Source: VRUE01 sp963708115 (GTDB lineage: Bacteria > Actinomycetota > Thermoleophilia > Solirubrobacterales > 70-9). From it: DNA of 64,000 nt. The DNA is taken from contig CAVPRX010000001.1 of NCBI GenBank assembly GCA_963708115.1, positions 1,178,001 through 1,242,000 of the forward strand, in the 5' to 3' direction. Both the position numbers and the translations under genes were made by a program. Below, one piece after another: positions 34,456 to 44,084 of the stretch. The notes below the pieces were generated by a model. It was not told where the DNA came from. It did not search any database and saw nothing but the letters and a program-made list of their open reading frames with translations. Within the stretch, counting starts at the first letter, position 1, and each line of letters opens with the position of its first letter.

Positions 34456-37400
34456 TCATTCCGCCCTTATCCTCCCCGCCCCGGTCGTTTCGAGCCCGAT
34501 CGAGCCGACGGCCGTAGTTTTCTGGGCTCTCAGCGTCAGCCCTTCGGCGGTGGTTTCGGCGTTGAATTCGATTTTCGAGGAGGCGTTGGAGTAGAGCCCG
34601 CGGAGGGTGCCCTTCAATTCATAGAGGCCGTTCAGGGCCCCAATGCCACAGCCGGAGAAGCTGAAGTTGGCGAAGTTGGTGCCCGTGGGTTTGAGCACGA
34701 CATTGGTTTTGCCTTCGACCATGGTCAGTTCCATTTTGGAGGCGAAGTTGGCGGTGGTTTCGACTTTGCAGCCTTTTTCAGCCGCGATGCCTTCGGGTTT
34801 GCAGCCTTTGTATTTGACTTCGGCGTTGCCGAGGCCGCTGCCGCCACTGCTCGGATTTTCAAGCGATGCCCCCGTGACTTCGGTTTCGCAGGAGAAGACG
34901 GTTTTGACGCCCGAGATGGTCGCCGTGAAGGCGATCGGGTTGCCTTTGGCGGTGACGGTGGTTTTTTCGCCTGCTTTGAGGAGCACCGATTCCCATTCGT
35001 TGGGAGCGCCTTCGGTGGTGCAGGTGCTGCTCGTGTATCTGCCGGCGGCCTGTTTGGTGCAGCCGTACCAGCGCACCTCCGATTCCGCCCTGATCCTCCC
35101 GGCCCCGGTCGTTTCGAGCCCGATCGAGCCGACGGCCGTAGTTTTCTGGCCTCTCAGCGTCAGCCCTTCGGCGGTGGTTTCAGCGTTGAATTCGATTTTC
35201 GAGGTGCTGTTGGAGTAGAGCCCGCGGAGGGTGCCCTTCAATTCATAGAGGCCGTTCAGGGCCGCGATGCCGCAGCCAGAGAAGCTGAAGTTGGCGAAGT
35301 TGGTGCCCGTGGGTTTGAGCACGACGTTGGTTTTGCCTTCGACCATGGTCAGTTCCATTTTGGAGGCGAAGTTGGCGGTGGTTTCGACTTTGCAGCCTTT
35401 TTCAGCCGCGATGCCTTCGGGTTTGCAGCCTTTGTATTTGACTTCGGCGTTGCCGAGGCCGCTGCCGCCGCCGCTGGGGTTTTCAAGCGAGGGCGAGCTG
35501 ACTTCGGTTTCGCAGGAGAAGACGGTTTTGACGCCCGAGATGGTCGCCGTGAAGGCGATCGGGTTGCCTTTGGCGGTGACAGTGGTTTTTTCGCCTGCTT
35601 TGAGGAGCACCGATTCCCATTCGTTGGGAGCGCCTTCGGTGGTGCAGGTGCTGCTCGTGTATCTGCCGGCGGCCTGTTTGGTGCAGCCGTACCAGTGGGG
35701 CGGCATCGCTTTAGTGGTGAAGACCTGATCGCTGCTGTGCCGCTCATAGGGACCGCTTGTCGCGACCACTCGGTAGTGGTACTGGGTTTCTGGCCCTAGC
35801 CCGCTGATGAGCTGCTGCACTTTGACCACTTCCGTTCCAGAGCCGATGCCTTCGGCGGAGACAGGCACGGAGTGTCCGTAGGAGCTGGTGGAGCCCCATT
35901 CGAACGTGTAGGACGTATTGACGCCACTCGGGTTGATTGCCGCGTGCAGGTTCGCTTCTGTGCTTCTGATGCCTACTGCTTCCGTTTCGATCGCGGGAAG
36001 GGCCAGGACCCTCACCCGGGTCCTGTCCACGTCGCCATTGGGTCGCTCCGCCCCGGCAACGGTGCAATAGCTCGCGCTCGTACACGCGACACTGAACATC
36101 CTCACCTCGCCCCCTCCGGACGGTTCGTTGGTCTCGTGAACCGACCAGGCGGAGCCGCTGAGGCCGTAGGCGAAGGTCAGGCTTCCCGAAGCGAAATCCA
36201 TCGCCACGCAGGAGTCGGCGGCAACGCAGGAGACGTCTTCCAGTTCGTTGGCCGTGACGCCACTCGGCTGCGGCGTCGATTGGACCGACCAGATCGAGCC
36301 GTTCCACTTCATCGCCAGGGTCTTGCGGAAGAACTCGAACTGTTCTGCTTCCGGTTCGGTCAGCTGGAGATAGGAGCCGACCGCGGTGCAGGCGTTGGCC
36401 GATACACATGACACACCCTTCAGCTCGTTCTCAGGCCCGACCAGATTTGCAATCGAAGGTGGGATCGTGCTCGGATTCGGCGTGCTCTGGATGACCCATT
36501 TGGTGCCGTTCCAGTACTCGGCGAGGGTCTTGCGCGAGTAGACGAACGTCGATGCATTTCCCCATGACGCCCAACCCACAGCGGTGCATGAAGTCGAAGA
36601 CGTGCACGACACGTCGGTCAGCTTCCAGTAGTCGAGCTGTTCGGACCCGCTCGGTTCGGGCGTGGAGATGATCGTCCATTCTTTGCCATCCCACTGCTCG
36701 ACGAAGGCGGCCCGTTGGTAGCCGAAGGTTTCGGCCCAGCCGACGGCGATGCAATAGCTCGACGTCGGGCAGGAGACGCTTTCCAGTTCGCCTTCGCCGT
36801 AGCCTTCGCCCGTGTTGGGAACCATCTGCACTTCCCATTTGGTCCCGTCCCAGCGCTCGGCGAGCGGCCGGCTCGGATTGAGGTTGGAACGGGTGTAGCC
36901 GACCGCGGTGCATGAAGTCGCCGAGGCGCAAGAGACGTCGGTCAGGTAGCCCTCGGTGGATCCCAGAGCAGGCATCGTCTGTTCTGCCCATTTGCTCCCG
37001 TCCCAGCGCTCGGCGATCGGAACGGCGGCCGGGGTGAGGAACTTCTCGACCCTGCCGTTGCCGGAGTCGGTGACGAGTGACTCGCTTTCCTGCAACGATT
37101 CGATGTCGGTGTGATCGGAGTCGGCCACGACGCCGATCGGGCCCGAGAACTGGCCTTCGCCGGAGCCGGCCGAGCCGAACTGGCGGATGTATTCGCCGGA
37201 GAAATTGAAGATCTGGACCCGGTTGTTGCCGGTGTCGGAGATCCAGATGTTGCCCGACGGGCCGACGGAGATGTCGCCTGGGTTGGAGAACTGGCCGTTG
37301 CCCGAGCCGGTTCCGCCGAACTGGCGCACAAAGGCGCCCGAGGTCTTGAAGACCTCGATGCGGTTGTCGTGGTCGGCGACGTAGACCCTGCCGCTGTCGA

Positions 37401-39870
37401 TCGTGACGCGGCCCGGTTCGCCCAGCTGGCCTTCGCCCGAGCCTTTTGAGCCGACGACCCTGATGAATTCGCCCGCCGTGGTGAATTCCTGCAGGCGCCC
37501 GTTGCCGGTATCTGAGGCCCAGATGTTGCCCGCGTTGGTCATCGCGACGCCCTGCGGGCCTGAGAGCTGACCGTTGGCGGAACCGGCTTTACCTGCCTGG
37601 CAGGTATCACCCGATTCGGAAGTGCAGACGTTTCGCTGTGCTTCGCTTCCGCCTTTTTCGACCTGGGTTTTGTTGACGTCCTTGCCGAAGGCGAGGATGA
37701 ATTTGTCTTTACTGCTGAACTCGACGATCCGGTTGTTGGCGGTATCGGCGACCAAGGCCTCGAGTTCCTCGCCATTGCCGAGGACGTATCCGGTCGGCGC
37801 CAGGCTCATCGCCCGCGGCGAGGAGAGCTGGCCGGCGCCCGAGCCTTTTGAGCCGAACTGACCGAGGTATTCGCCGTTGCTGTATTTGAGCCGCTCGACC
37901 CGGTTGTTGCCGGAGTCGAGGATCCACACCACACGGCCGAACGCACTGCTGACCGTAGTGTCGATGTCGGTCGGTTCACTCAGCTGCCCTTCGCCTGAGC
38001 CTTTGGAGCCGATCGAAGCCTGGTAGATGGGGCTGTTCGTCTTCGGGGTCTGGTTGCCGAAGCCGACCGCGGTGCAGGCGGTGGCCGAAGTGCAGGAGAT
38101 CCCGAGGAGGTCGTTGCCGAGCGCGTTGTGGTTGGGGGTTTCGCGATCGGTCCAGGGGATCGTCGTGAAGGTGTGGTCTTTGCCGTAGACCGTTTTGGAG
38201 GCATTAGATCCGACCAGGCGGTAGTGGTAGGTGCCGAGGGGCAGCGAGGCGGTGAGTTTCTGCACCGCAGGCTGCCAGAGCGTGCCGGAGCCGACCGAGA
38301 CCGGCGAAGCGGGCAAGGAGGTGCCATAGGATTCGCTCGGCCCGTACTCGAAGTGGTATTTCGCTTCGGTGCCGCCGGGGTAGACGTAGCCGCTCAAGGT
38401 CGTCGATGCCGGCCCGGGGGCGTTCTTCGCCACGCCGGTCCTGACCTGCAATCCGCTCAGCGTTTCAAGCGTGCCCACCGGGGTGCCCCAGCCGGTCGAG
38501 CCGTCATAGCCTTCCTGGGCGCCGCAGAGATAGGTTTCGTGGCAGACGCCGTTGAAGCCGCTGCTGACGTCATAGAGATTGCGGTGGTAGAAGGCGGCAG
38601 CGGCTTCTTCCCTTACGGCTTTGCTCTGCGTCGCCTCGATGCCGGCGATCAAGGGGGCGCCGACGCTGGTGCCGCCGATCCGCCACCAGCCTCCGTTGAA
38701 GCTGACCGAGACGCCTTCGGCGACCGCGGCGACGTCGTTGCCCATCCGTTTGGCGCAACCCGGATCGGTTTGCCAGGAGGGCTTTGACTGGCGGAGGCTG
38801 CAGCCTCCGCCGCTGGGGGCCCAGACGTGCTCTGACCAGCCTCTTGCGTTTTCGGCTTTTTCAAGTTCGGTGCCACCGACGGCGATTACGTCGGGGGAGG
38901 CGGCAGGAAAGTTGGCGGTGCCCGCCAGTTCGTATTGGGCCCAGCGTTCGTTTACGAAGCCCGAGTCCCCGGCCGAAACGACGATCGGGATGCCCGGGTG
39001 TTTGTAGGCGGCGGTGAATTCGGTGCAGCCGTTTTGTTTGGGGCAGGCGAGTTCATTGTTTTCGGGGTAGCCGTAGCTGTTGGAAACGGCTACGGCGCCG
39101 AGTTTGACCGCGGTTTCCACGCCGGCTGACATTTCGGCGGGGAATTCACCGCTCGGCTGGACCAAGAGGATGCGACATTTCGGGCAGGCGGCGGAGACCA
39201 TGTCGAGGTCAAGCGCCGTCTCCAGCCGCCAGCCTTCGAGTCCCTGTGGTGGGAGGTTGCCTTCTTCGCCTTTTTCGTTGACTTTCCTGAAGCAGGCGTT
39301 TTTGTTCCCCGGTTCTTCCAGGCAAGGGGGCAGGCCGTAGGTTTCACGGTATTTTTTCAGATCCGTATTGGCCGCTTCATAGCCGTAGGCATCGACGATG
39401 GCCACCGTCAACCCTTCGCCGGCTGAGGTCGCGATCGCGTAGGCTTCTTGAAGGTCTTTGGCCGACCAGGCGCCGCCTTCCCCGCTGCCTTCGAGTAGCG
39501 GCCCGCCGCCCGGTTCGACGAAGCCGTATTTGGTTTTTTCGGCTTTCGGTTCGATCACCAAGCCGCATTCGACGATCATCTTGCCTTCCGGCGGGCAGGG
39601 GGTGTATGGCTCTGTTTTGGAGGGCTTGAGAGAGATTTCGGACGATGAGGAAACTTCGCCCAAAGGCAACTGGCTGGAGGCACTGGGTTCCCTGGGGCCG
39701 GCGGTGGATTCTTCGAAGGCAGGTTCGATCGGAACGTCCGGGGCGCCGGCTGCCTGGGCAGAGCCGGCGCAAAGGAGCAGTGCCGCAAGTACTGCCAGCG
39801 GCAAGCCGAAGCGGCGGGAACGCCTGGCCGGCTGGGTGATTCCGGCCGAACCGAGGCTGGGAATCCTCAC
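34456..39870 (-). CDS. Giant secreted S53 (sedolisin-like) protease with nested propellers
   Basis: The 1804-residue product starts at GTG 39870 behind GGAGGAGAG. It has a signal peptide (about 1-35, LLLCAGSAQA). An S53 peptidase domain follows (about 105-470): Glu and Asp in GWRLETALDLD, oxyanion Asp in SAGDSG, Ser in GGTSVGAP. The usual long prodomain is missing. An Fn3-like domain (about 475-570) comes next. From about 588 the protein has seven [DSG]VSC-x4-7-C-x-AVG units. The first is at about 590, and then six NHL repeats occur (about 620-947) before the other six units (about 980-1273). Another Fn3-like domain (about 1285-1385) and two nearly identical 208-residue repeats end it. Lys codons include many AAA, unlike the neighbours. 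It is probably exported and autoprocessed. Confidence 0.85.
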   Translation of the reverse strand: MRIPSLGSAGITQPARRSRRFGLPLAVLAALLLCAGSAQAAGAPDVPIEPAFEESTAGPREPSASSQLPLGEVSSSSEISLKPSKTEPYTPCPPEGKMIVECGLVIEPKAEKTKYGFVEPGGGPLLEGSGEGGAWSAKDLQEAYAIATSAGEGLTVAIVDAYGYEAANTDLKKYRETYGLPPCLEEPGNKNACFRKVNEKGEEGNLPPQGLEGWRLETALDLDMVSAACPKCRILLVQPSGEFPAEMSAGVETAVKLGAVAVSNSYGYPENNELACPKQNGCTEFTAAYKHPGIPIVVSAGDSGFVNERWAQYELAGTANFPAASPDVIAVGGTELEKAENARGWSEHVWAPSGGGCSLRQSKPSWQTDPGCAKRMGNDVAAVAEGVSVSFNGGWWRIGGTSVGAPLIAGIEATQSKAVREEAAAAFYHRNLYDVSSGFNGVCHETYLCGAQEGYDGSTGWGTPVGTLETLSGLQVRTGVAKNAPGPASTTLSGYVYPGGTEAKYHFEYGPSESYGTSLPASPVSVGSGTLWQPAVQKLTASLPLGTYHYRLVGSNASKTVYGKDHTFTTIPWTDRETPNHNALGNDLLGISCTSATACTAVGFGNQTPKTNSPIYQASIGSKGSGEGQLSEPTDIDTTVSSAFGRVVWILDSGNNRVERLKYSNGEYLGQFGSKGSGAGQLSSPRAMSLAPTGYVLGNGEELEALVADTANNRIVEFSSKDKFILAFGKDVNKTQVEKGGSEAQRNVCTSESGDTCQAGKAGSANGQLSGPQGVAMTNAGNIWASDTGNGRLQEFTTAGEFIRVVGSKGSGEGQLGEPGRVTIDSGRVYVADHDNRIEVFKTSGAFVRQFGGTGSGNGQFSNPGDISVGPSGNIWISDTGNNRVQIFNFSGEYIRQFGSAGSGEGQFSGPIGVVADSDHTDIESLQESESLVTDSGNGRVEKFLTPAAVPIAERWDGSKWAEQTMPALGSTEGYLTDVSCASATSCTAVGYTRSNLNPSRPLAERWDGTKWEVQMVPNTGEGYGEGELESVSCPTSSYCIAVGWAETFGYQRAAFVEQWDGKEWTIISTPEPSGSEQLDYWKLTDVSCTSSTSCTAVGWASWGNASTFVYSRKTLAEYWNGTKWVIQSTPNPSTIPPSIANLVGPENELKGVSCVSANACTAVGSYLQLTEPEAEQFEFFRKTLAMKWNGSIWSVQSTPQPSGVTANELEDVSCVAADSCVAMDFASGSLTFAYGLSGSAWSVHETNEPSGGGEVRMFSVACTSASYCTVAGAERPNGDVDRTRVRVLALPAIETEAVGIRSTEANLHAAINPSGVNTSYTFEWGSTSSYGHSVPVSAEGIGSGTEVVKVQQLISGLGPETQYHYRVVATSGPYERHSSDQVFTTKAMPPHWYGCTKQAAGRYTSSTCTTEGAPNEWESVLLKAGEKTTVTAKGNPIAFTATISGVKTVFSCETEVSSPSLENPSGGGSGLGNAEVKYKGCKPEGIAAEKGCKVETTANFASKMELTMVEGKTNVVLKPTGTNFANFSFSGCGIAALNGLYELKGTLRGLYSNSTSKIEFNAETTAEGLTLRGQKTTAVGSIGLETTGAGRIRAESEVRWYGCTKQAAGRYTSSTCTTEGAPNEWESVLLKAGEKTTVTAKGNPIAFTATISGVKTVFSCETEVTGASLENPSSGGSGLGNAEVKYKGCKPEGIAAEKGCKVETTANFASKMELTMVEGKTNVVLKPTGTNFANFSFSGCGIGALNGLYELKGTLRGLYSNASSKIEFNAETTAEGLTLRAQKTTAVGSIGLETTGAGRIRAE
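34459..35698. repeat. 624-bp tandem duplication in the protease gene
   Basis: The sequence from about 34459 to 35074 recurs 624 bp later (35083 to 35698) with only a few mismatches. Each copy encodes 208 residues that begin RWYGCTKQAAGRYTSSTC and include an SLENP-type segment, a Cys pair and SFSGCGI. The high DNA identity, including third codon positions, suggests a recent duplication or gene conversion. Confidence 0.9.
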
Positions 39871-40066
39871 GTGATCTCTCCTCCAGCAACTCACTTGGCG
39901 TCCCCTTCCCAGTAGCTGCTCGCGCCACCAGATCGATGCAATGAACAGTGTGTAGTCCGCGTCCATTCTTTCGACAGGTACGAGTCGCGCGCCTTGCCAA
40001 TGTGACACGGTGAATGTAAGAACTTTCGGACAGATGCAAAGGTGTTGGCCACGCAATTACTCAGGC

Positions 40067-41233
40067 TCAAGCAGCCGGCGAGGTCGCCAGGTCGTACAGG
40101 CGCAGCGCGGCTTCCAGCTCGGCGGTGCAGCAGTCGAGCGAGAGGTCGAGGCGCTCCTCGACCGCGTGCAGGCGGCTGTTGACCGTCTGGCGACTCACGC
40201 CCAACGCCGCGGCGGCCGAGGAAGCGTTGCGGGAAGCCTCGAAATAGGCCCGCAGCGTCTCGCGAAGCACGGCGCCGCCGTCACGCGCGGTCGCGAGCGG
40301 GACGAGATAGAGCTCACGCAGCGAGGTGGCGAGGAGATCGTCTTGGAGGACCGCGGCAAGCAGGGCGACGTCGGCATAGCGTGTGGGAACTCTGCCGCCG
40401 CGCTGGGCGATCGGCAGGGCCGCCCTGGCCTGCCGGTGGGTGAACCGCCAGCCGGCGAAACCCAGGCCCGGCTCACCGATCGCGAGGGCAACCTCGGCCG
40501 GCCAGTTCTCCGCGACATGGCGCTTGAGCTCCTCGGCGTCGACCTTGCGACGGCCACCGAACCAGGCCCAGGTCGTGCTCTCATCGGGCTGAACGATGAG
40601 GCAGCGACAGTCCAGCGACTTGGCAGGCCCGTTAATCGCTTCCAGGCCCCCGGCGCCGCGCGCGACCACGCCGAGATGATGGTGCTCGAAGTCATAGGCC
40701 AGCCCGGCAGCGTCAATCAGCTCCCCGGCGAGGAGGCGTTCGACCCGCTCGAGCCGGCGCTGCTCGACAGAGCCCGGGCGGACCTTTCCCTCGCGAGCGT
40801 ATTCCTCGCTGACAGCGGCGAGGAGGCGATCGAGAGCCGTTGCCTGAAGCCGCAGCAGCTGCTTCAGCGAGGTGCCGCTGAGGCTGCCGCCTCTTTCGGA
40901 CTCCTCGATCAGGAAGTCGCCGAGCAGCGTGTGGCCGGCGAGGTAGCGGCGCAGGACCGTGTCCAGCTCGATGTCGTTGCGGGCGGCGAGGCGGGCCTGG
41001 GAGAGCAGCGCGGTGGGGATCGCCGCCGGCCGCTCCTCGCTGCGCTCAAGCGCTTCGATGCCGTAGTCGAGGGCGGCCGATACTGCCGCCCTGAGCCCAT
41101 CGAGATACTCGGGGTCGGAGCCCTCGACGGAACCGGAGACCGAGTAGACCCTGGTCAGAGCCGCTTGCTCGATCTCAGCGCGGCGCTCGCGCAAGCGGTC
41201 GGTCAGGCTCCTGCCGATCTCTTCGATGCGCAT
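40067..41233 (-). CDS. PucR/CdaR-type transcriptional regulator
   Basis: The 388-residue product has a C-terminal PucR helix-turn-helix: LRAYFEASRNASSAAAALGV, then SRQTVNSRLHAVEERL. The N-terminal 160 residues are helical (LRRYLAGHTLLGDFLIEESE), and the middle is a GGDEF-like non-catalytic fold common in CdaR proteins. No ligand motif is visible. It lies between the giant protease (downstream) and the A/B block (upstream), all on the minus strand. It may regulate one or both. Confidence 0.85.
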   Translation of the reverse strand: MRIEEIGRSLTDRLRERRAEIEQAALTRVYSVSGSVEGSDPEYLDGLRAAVSAALDYGIEALERSEERPAAIPTALLSQARLAARNDIELDTVLRRYLAGHTLLGDFLIEESERGGSLSGTSLKQLLRLQATALDRLLAAVSEEYAREGKVRPGSVEQRRLERVERLLAGELIDAAGLAYDFEHHHLGVVARGAGGLEAINGPAKSLDCRCLIVQPDESTTWAWFGGRRKVDAEELKRHVAENWPAEVALAIGEPGLGFAGWRFTHRQARAALPIAQRGGRVPTRYADVALLAAVLQDDLLATSLRELYLVPLATARDGGAVLRETLRAYFEASRNASSAAAALGVSRQTVNSRLHAVEERLDLSLDCCTAELEAALRLYDLATSPAA

Positions 41234-41294
41234 CGCGATCGCGCTTCACCCCGCTCCCAGATGTCTATTCCAGATGCCTACCGATGAATCTGGC

Positions 41295-44084
41295 TTAGTG
41301 CCTTTTGTGATTCCGCTTCTTTCCACATTGCGCCCCGACCACCGGCCCGATTGCGCTCCGGCGGCCGTTGTGCCCCTCGAGCTGTGCATCGGCCTTGTGG
41401 GTGGCGGCGCACAGGTCGGTCGAGTTGACGATCAGGCCCTTGGCGCCACCCTGCATGTCGACCACGACCTTGGTGATCGGGGCGTCGGGCAGCTCGGTGA
41501 AGGTGGCCCTGATCCCACCGTTCTTGGAGTCGATGCGGGCGACCGCTTCGACGTCGACGATGCCGTGCAAGGAGGCGACGAAGTCGGGCAGGTTGTGGTT
41601 GGAGGAGCGGAGGTAGACCGGGCCTTCGAGCGGTTCGTCGAGCAGCGGCGTGATCGCCCTTGCCTTGCCGTAGACCGACTTGGCCGGGCAGCCCGCTCCG
41701 TTGCCTCCGTTTGCCGCGTACTGCACCCTGGTGCAGATCGTCCTTATGTGGGCCTGGTCGAGGAAGGCCGAACGGGGCAGGCGCAAGACCAGCCCCTTGA
41801 GGTTGGCATCGCCCTTTCTGGGCTTGTAGGTGCCTTTGAGGGCCGGGTGGCCGCCGCGTTTGGTGCCGCCCTTGAGTGCCAGGGCGAGCTTCGGCTTGAA
41901 GCCGAGGCTTGCGCAGTCGGCGGCCTGGAAGCGGGCGCTCAGGGCGAAGGGCGAATCGTCGATGACGCTGAAGACGTCAGAGCCCCCGCCCCAGGCCGTC
42001 GCCTTGGTCGCAAGCGGAGCGCACGAGGTCGGGTTGAAGGTCCAGCCGGGGCGGTCGATGTGGACGCGGATGTCGCGGACTTTCAGCGGGATGCCCCGCA
42101 GGATGTGGGGGATCGGGTCCGATGCGGAGCCGTCGACTTCTGCCTGGCCGCTGCGCGGGTTGAAGCGCAGGGCGATCCGCACGACGATCGTGCCGACGTC
42201 AAAGGGCCCGGCGACTCCGGGGACCACGGCGACGACCGAGAGCGGTGCCCCGTGGTAGGGGCCGGCGAGATAGACCGTGCCCGGTACGTAGAGCAAGACC
42301 GAGCCGACGCCGGCTCCGGTCTGGGTGTGGCCGATCACAGAAGAGGCTGGACAGGAGGGGGCGGCGAGCTCTTCGGCTCCACCGTGTGGCCCGGTGCGCG
42401 AGGCCGCCCGGGCGATCTGGGCGTCTGAGCATCTGCCGACCCCCGCCAGGGAGGCGAGCAGGCCCGGAGGCAGGGTGGTCGAGAGCTTGGTCAGGTCCTG
42501 GTCGCCGTCTTTGCGGGTGATGCGCATATCGAGGGGCGAGTGGGAGCCGGCGATGTTTGAGAGCGTGCCGGCGCTGAAGCCGGGGTTGAAGGGCGGAGTG
42601 CCGCTGGTAGGGCAGGCGCCGCCGTCCACGCCGTGATCGAGCGCAAAGGAAGAGCTCGTCGTGTAAGGGTGGGTTGGGTCTGAGAAGGGGTAGAGCTTGG
42701 TGGTGGTGGTGTATCCCCCGCAGGCCGGTGGGGAGACCAGGGGTGCCCGGCCGCCTTCTCTGAAGTGCAGCTTGAAGTCGGAGTAGGGCAGCGGCGGGAG
42801 GTCTTCAAAGGTGGTGATCAGCTGCCCGGTCCTGGGATCCGGTTGCACCCTGCCGGCCTGCTTGACGATCACGCCGCGCTCGGGCGCTCTTGCGATCAGG
42901 TAGAGGGCGATCAGGTTGCCCGATGGGTTTGCATAGGGCGCGGCCAGGTAGAGCGATCCCTCGATCGTTTCTTCCAAGAGCGGGGTGTGGGCCGTGAAGG
43001 AGCCGAGCTTCGATGCTTCGGGGCAGCCCTGCCCGGGGCCGGTGTCGGCCTGCTCGGATTTGTATTGGGCTTCTGAGCAGACGCCGACCCCCGCCGCCGC
43101 GGAGGGGTTCAGCGTCACTCCCTCGGGCAGGGTCACCTCGACCTTCTCGGGCTCGGTTTCGGCGATGCTCTGGGGATCGGTGAGGCCGTGGTTGGGCAGC
43201 TTCAGTTCGAAGTCCAGGCCGCTGCCGTTCTCGGCCAGGCGGGTGGTCGGCGCGGCGGCTATCGTCGGCGCGAAGGGGACCACCTGGCAACCGCTCATCG
43301 GCGCCGGGTTGCCGGCGGCGTCCACGGCGGGGGCGGTTTCTTCGACAAAGACACCGGGAGCCAGCCTAGAGTCGGCCCTGATCGTGGTTTTCGGCGCCAC
43401 CCCGCAAGAGGTGGGCATGGTGAGAAAGGGGGTGAGCGGGGCATCGGAGGCGACCGGGGCGCCCACGCCTTCGGCCGCTTGGGAACCCCGTTCGACATCG
43501 TGGCTCGGATCGGCCGGGGTACCCCAGATAGTCGCGGTCACCGAGCTGGCGCCGAGCGGCAGGTTGGGCGCGGCGATCCGCAGGCCGTAGCCTTCTTCGC
43601 TTCGGACCGAGCCGTACTGCAAGACGAACAGGCCCGAGGCGCCGCTGGCGAAGGCGAGCTCGGCGGCAAAGCCCCGTGGGGGGGCGACGTTGAAGATCGC
43701 GCCCTTGGTTTCCCCGAACCCAGGCAGGATCGCCCGCAGCACCCCGACCTGGGTGTTGGGCGAGCAGCTGGGGACCGAGCCCTCGAATTCCTGCTGGGAG
43801 CAGCGCGGCACCGCCTGGGGGTTGCCGAAGAAGCCCGGAGGCAGGTCGACTTCGACGTCGCGCACTTCCCCCCCCTCGGTCTGACCGCTTTCTTCGGTCT
43901 TGAGATCGAAGTGCACAACGTAGGAGTAGGGGTGGGAGCCGGCCCGGGTGTCGATCGTGCCGTTCTGTTCGAAGGCGCTGACCGAGGCCTGGCCGGGGAC
44001 GAAGCCGAAGCCGGCCTGGGCCGTGGTGGGCACCGCCAGGGCGAGGAGCGCGGTGGCGAAAGCGAGGAGCTTGGCGCGGATCAC
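41295..44084 (-). CDS. Module protein A1: secreted four-repeat protein, family unrecognised
   Basis: The 929-residue product starts at GTG 44084 with GGAGGT upstream and overlaps the B1 stop (GTGA). It has a signal peptide (about 1-24). Four related units then follow, at about 77-150, 315-400, 534-620 and 765-840. The common pattern is LP-x-G, a Cys, a second Cys in a CP-x-S motif, then G-x-V/L-x-L near the end. Repeat 3 begins TTLPPGLLASLAGVGRCSDA. The protein has the basic C-terminal tail RNHKRH. It is predicted to be outside the cell. I know of no family; the repeat could form a beta-sandwich with one disulfide per unit. It shares long, nearly identical DNA with A2 and A3. Confidence 0.7.
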   Translation of the reverse strand: MIRAKLLAFATALLALAVPTTAQAGFGFVPGQASVSAFEQNGTIDTRAGSHPYSYVVHFDLKTEESGQTEGGEVRDVEVDLPPGFFGNPQAVPRCSQQEFEGSVPSCSPNTQVGVLRAILPGFGETKGAIFNVAPPRGFAAELAFASGASGLFVLQYGSVRSEEGYGLRIAAPNLPLGASSVTATIWGTPADPSHDVERGSQAAEGVGAPVASDAPLTPFLTMPTSCGVAPKTTIRADSRLAPGVFVEETAPAVDAAGNPAPMSGCQVVPFAPTIAAAPTTRLAENGSGLDFELKLPNHGLTDPQSIAETEPEKVEVTLPEGVTLNPSAAAGVGVCSEAQYKSEQADTGPGQGCPEASKLGSFTAHTPLLEETIEGSLYLAAPYANPSGNLIALYLIARAPERGVIVKQAGRVQPDPRTGQLITTFEDLPPLPYSDFKLHFREGGRAPLVSPPACGGYTTTTKLYPFSDPTHPYTTSSSFALDHGVDGGACPTSGTPPFNPGFSAGTLSNIAGSHSPLDMRITRKDGDQDLTKLSTTLPPGLLASLAGVGRCSDAQIARAASRTGPHGGAEELAAPSCPASSVIGHTQTGAGVGSVLLYVPGTVYLAGPYHGAPLSVVAVVPGVAGPFDVGTIVVRIALRFNPRSGQAEVDGSASDPIPHILRGIPLKVRDIRVHIDRPGWTFNPTSCAPLATKATAWGGGSDVFSVIDDSPFALSARFQAADCASLGFKPKLALALKGGTKRGGHPALKGTYKPRKGDANLKGLVLRLPRSAFLDQAHIRTICTRVQYAANGGNGAGCPAKSVYGKARAITPLLDEPLEGPVYLRSSNHNLPDFVASLHGIVDVEAVARIDSKNGGIRATFTELPDAPITKVVVDMQGGAKGLIVNSTDLCAATHKADAQLEGHNGRRSAIGPVVGAQCGKKRNHKRH

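Noticed and set aside
34450..35700. CRISPR or phage-like repeats
   Set aside because: The repeat units are long (624 bp), coding and in frame; no spacers or cas genes are present anywhere in the window.
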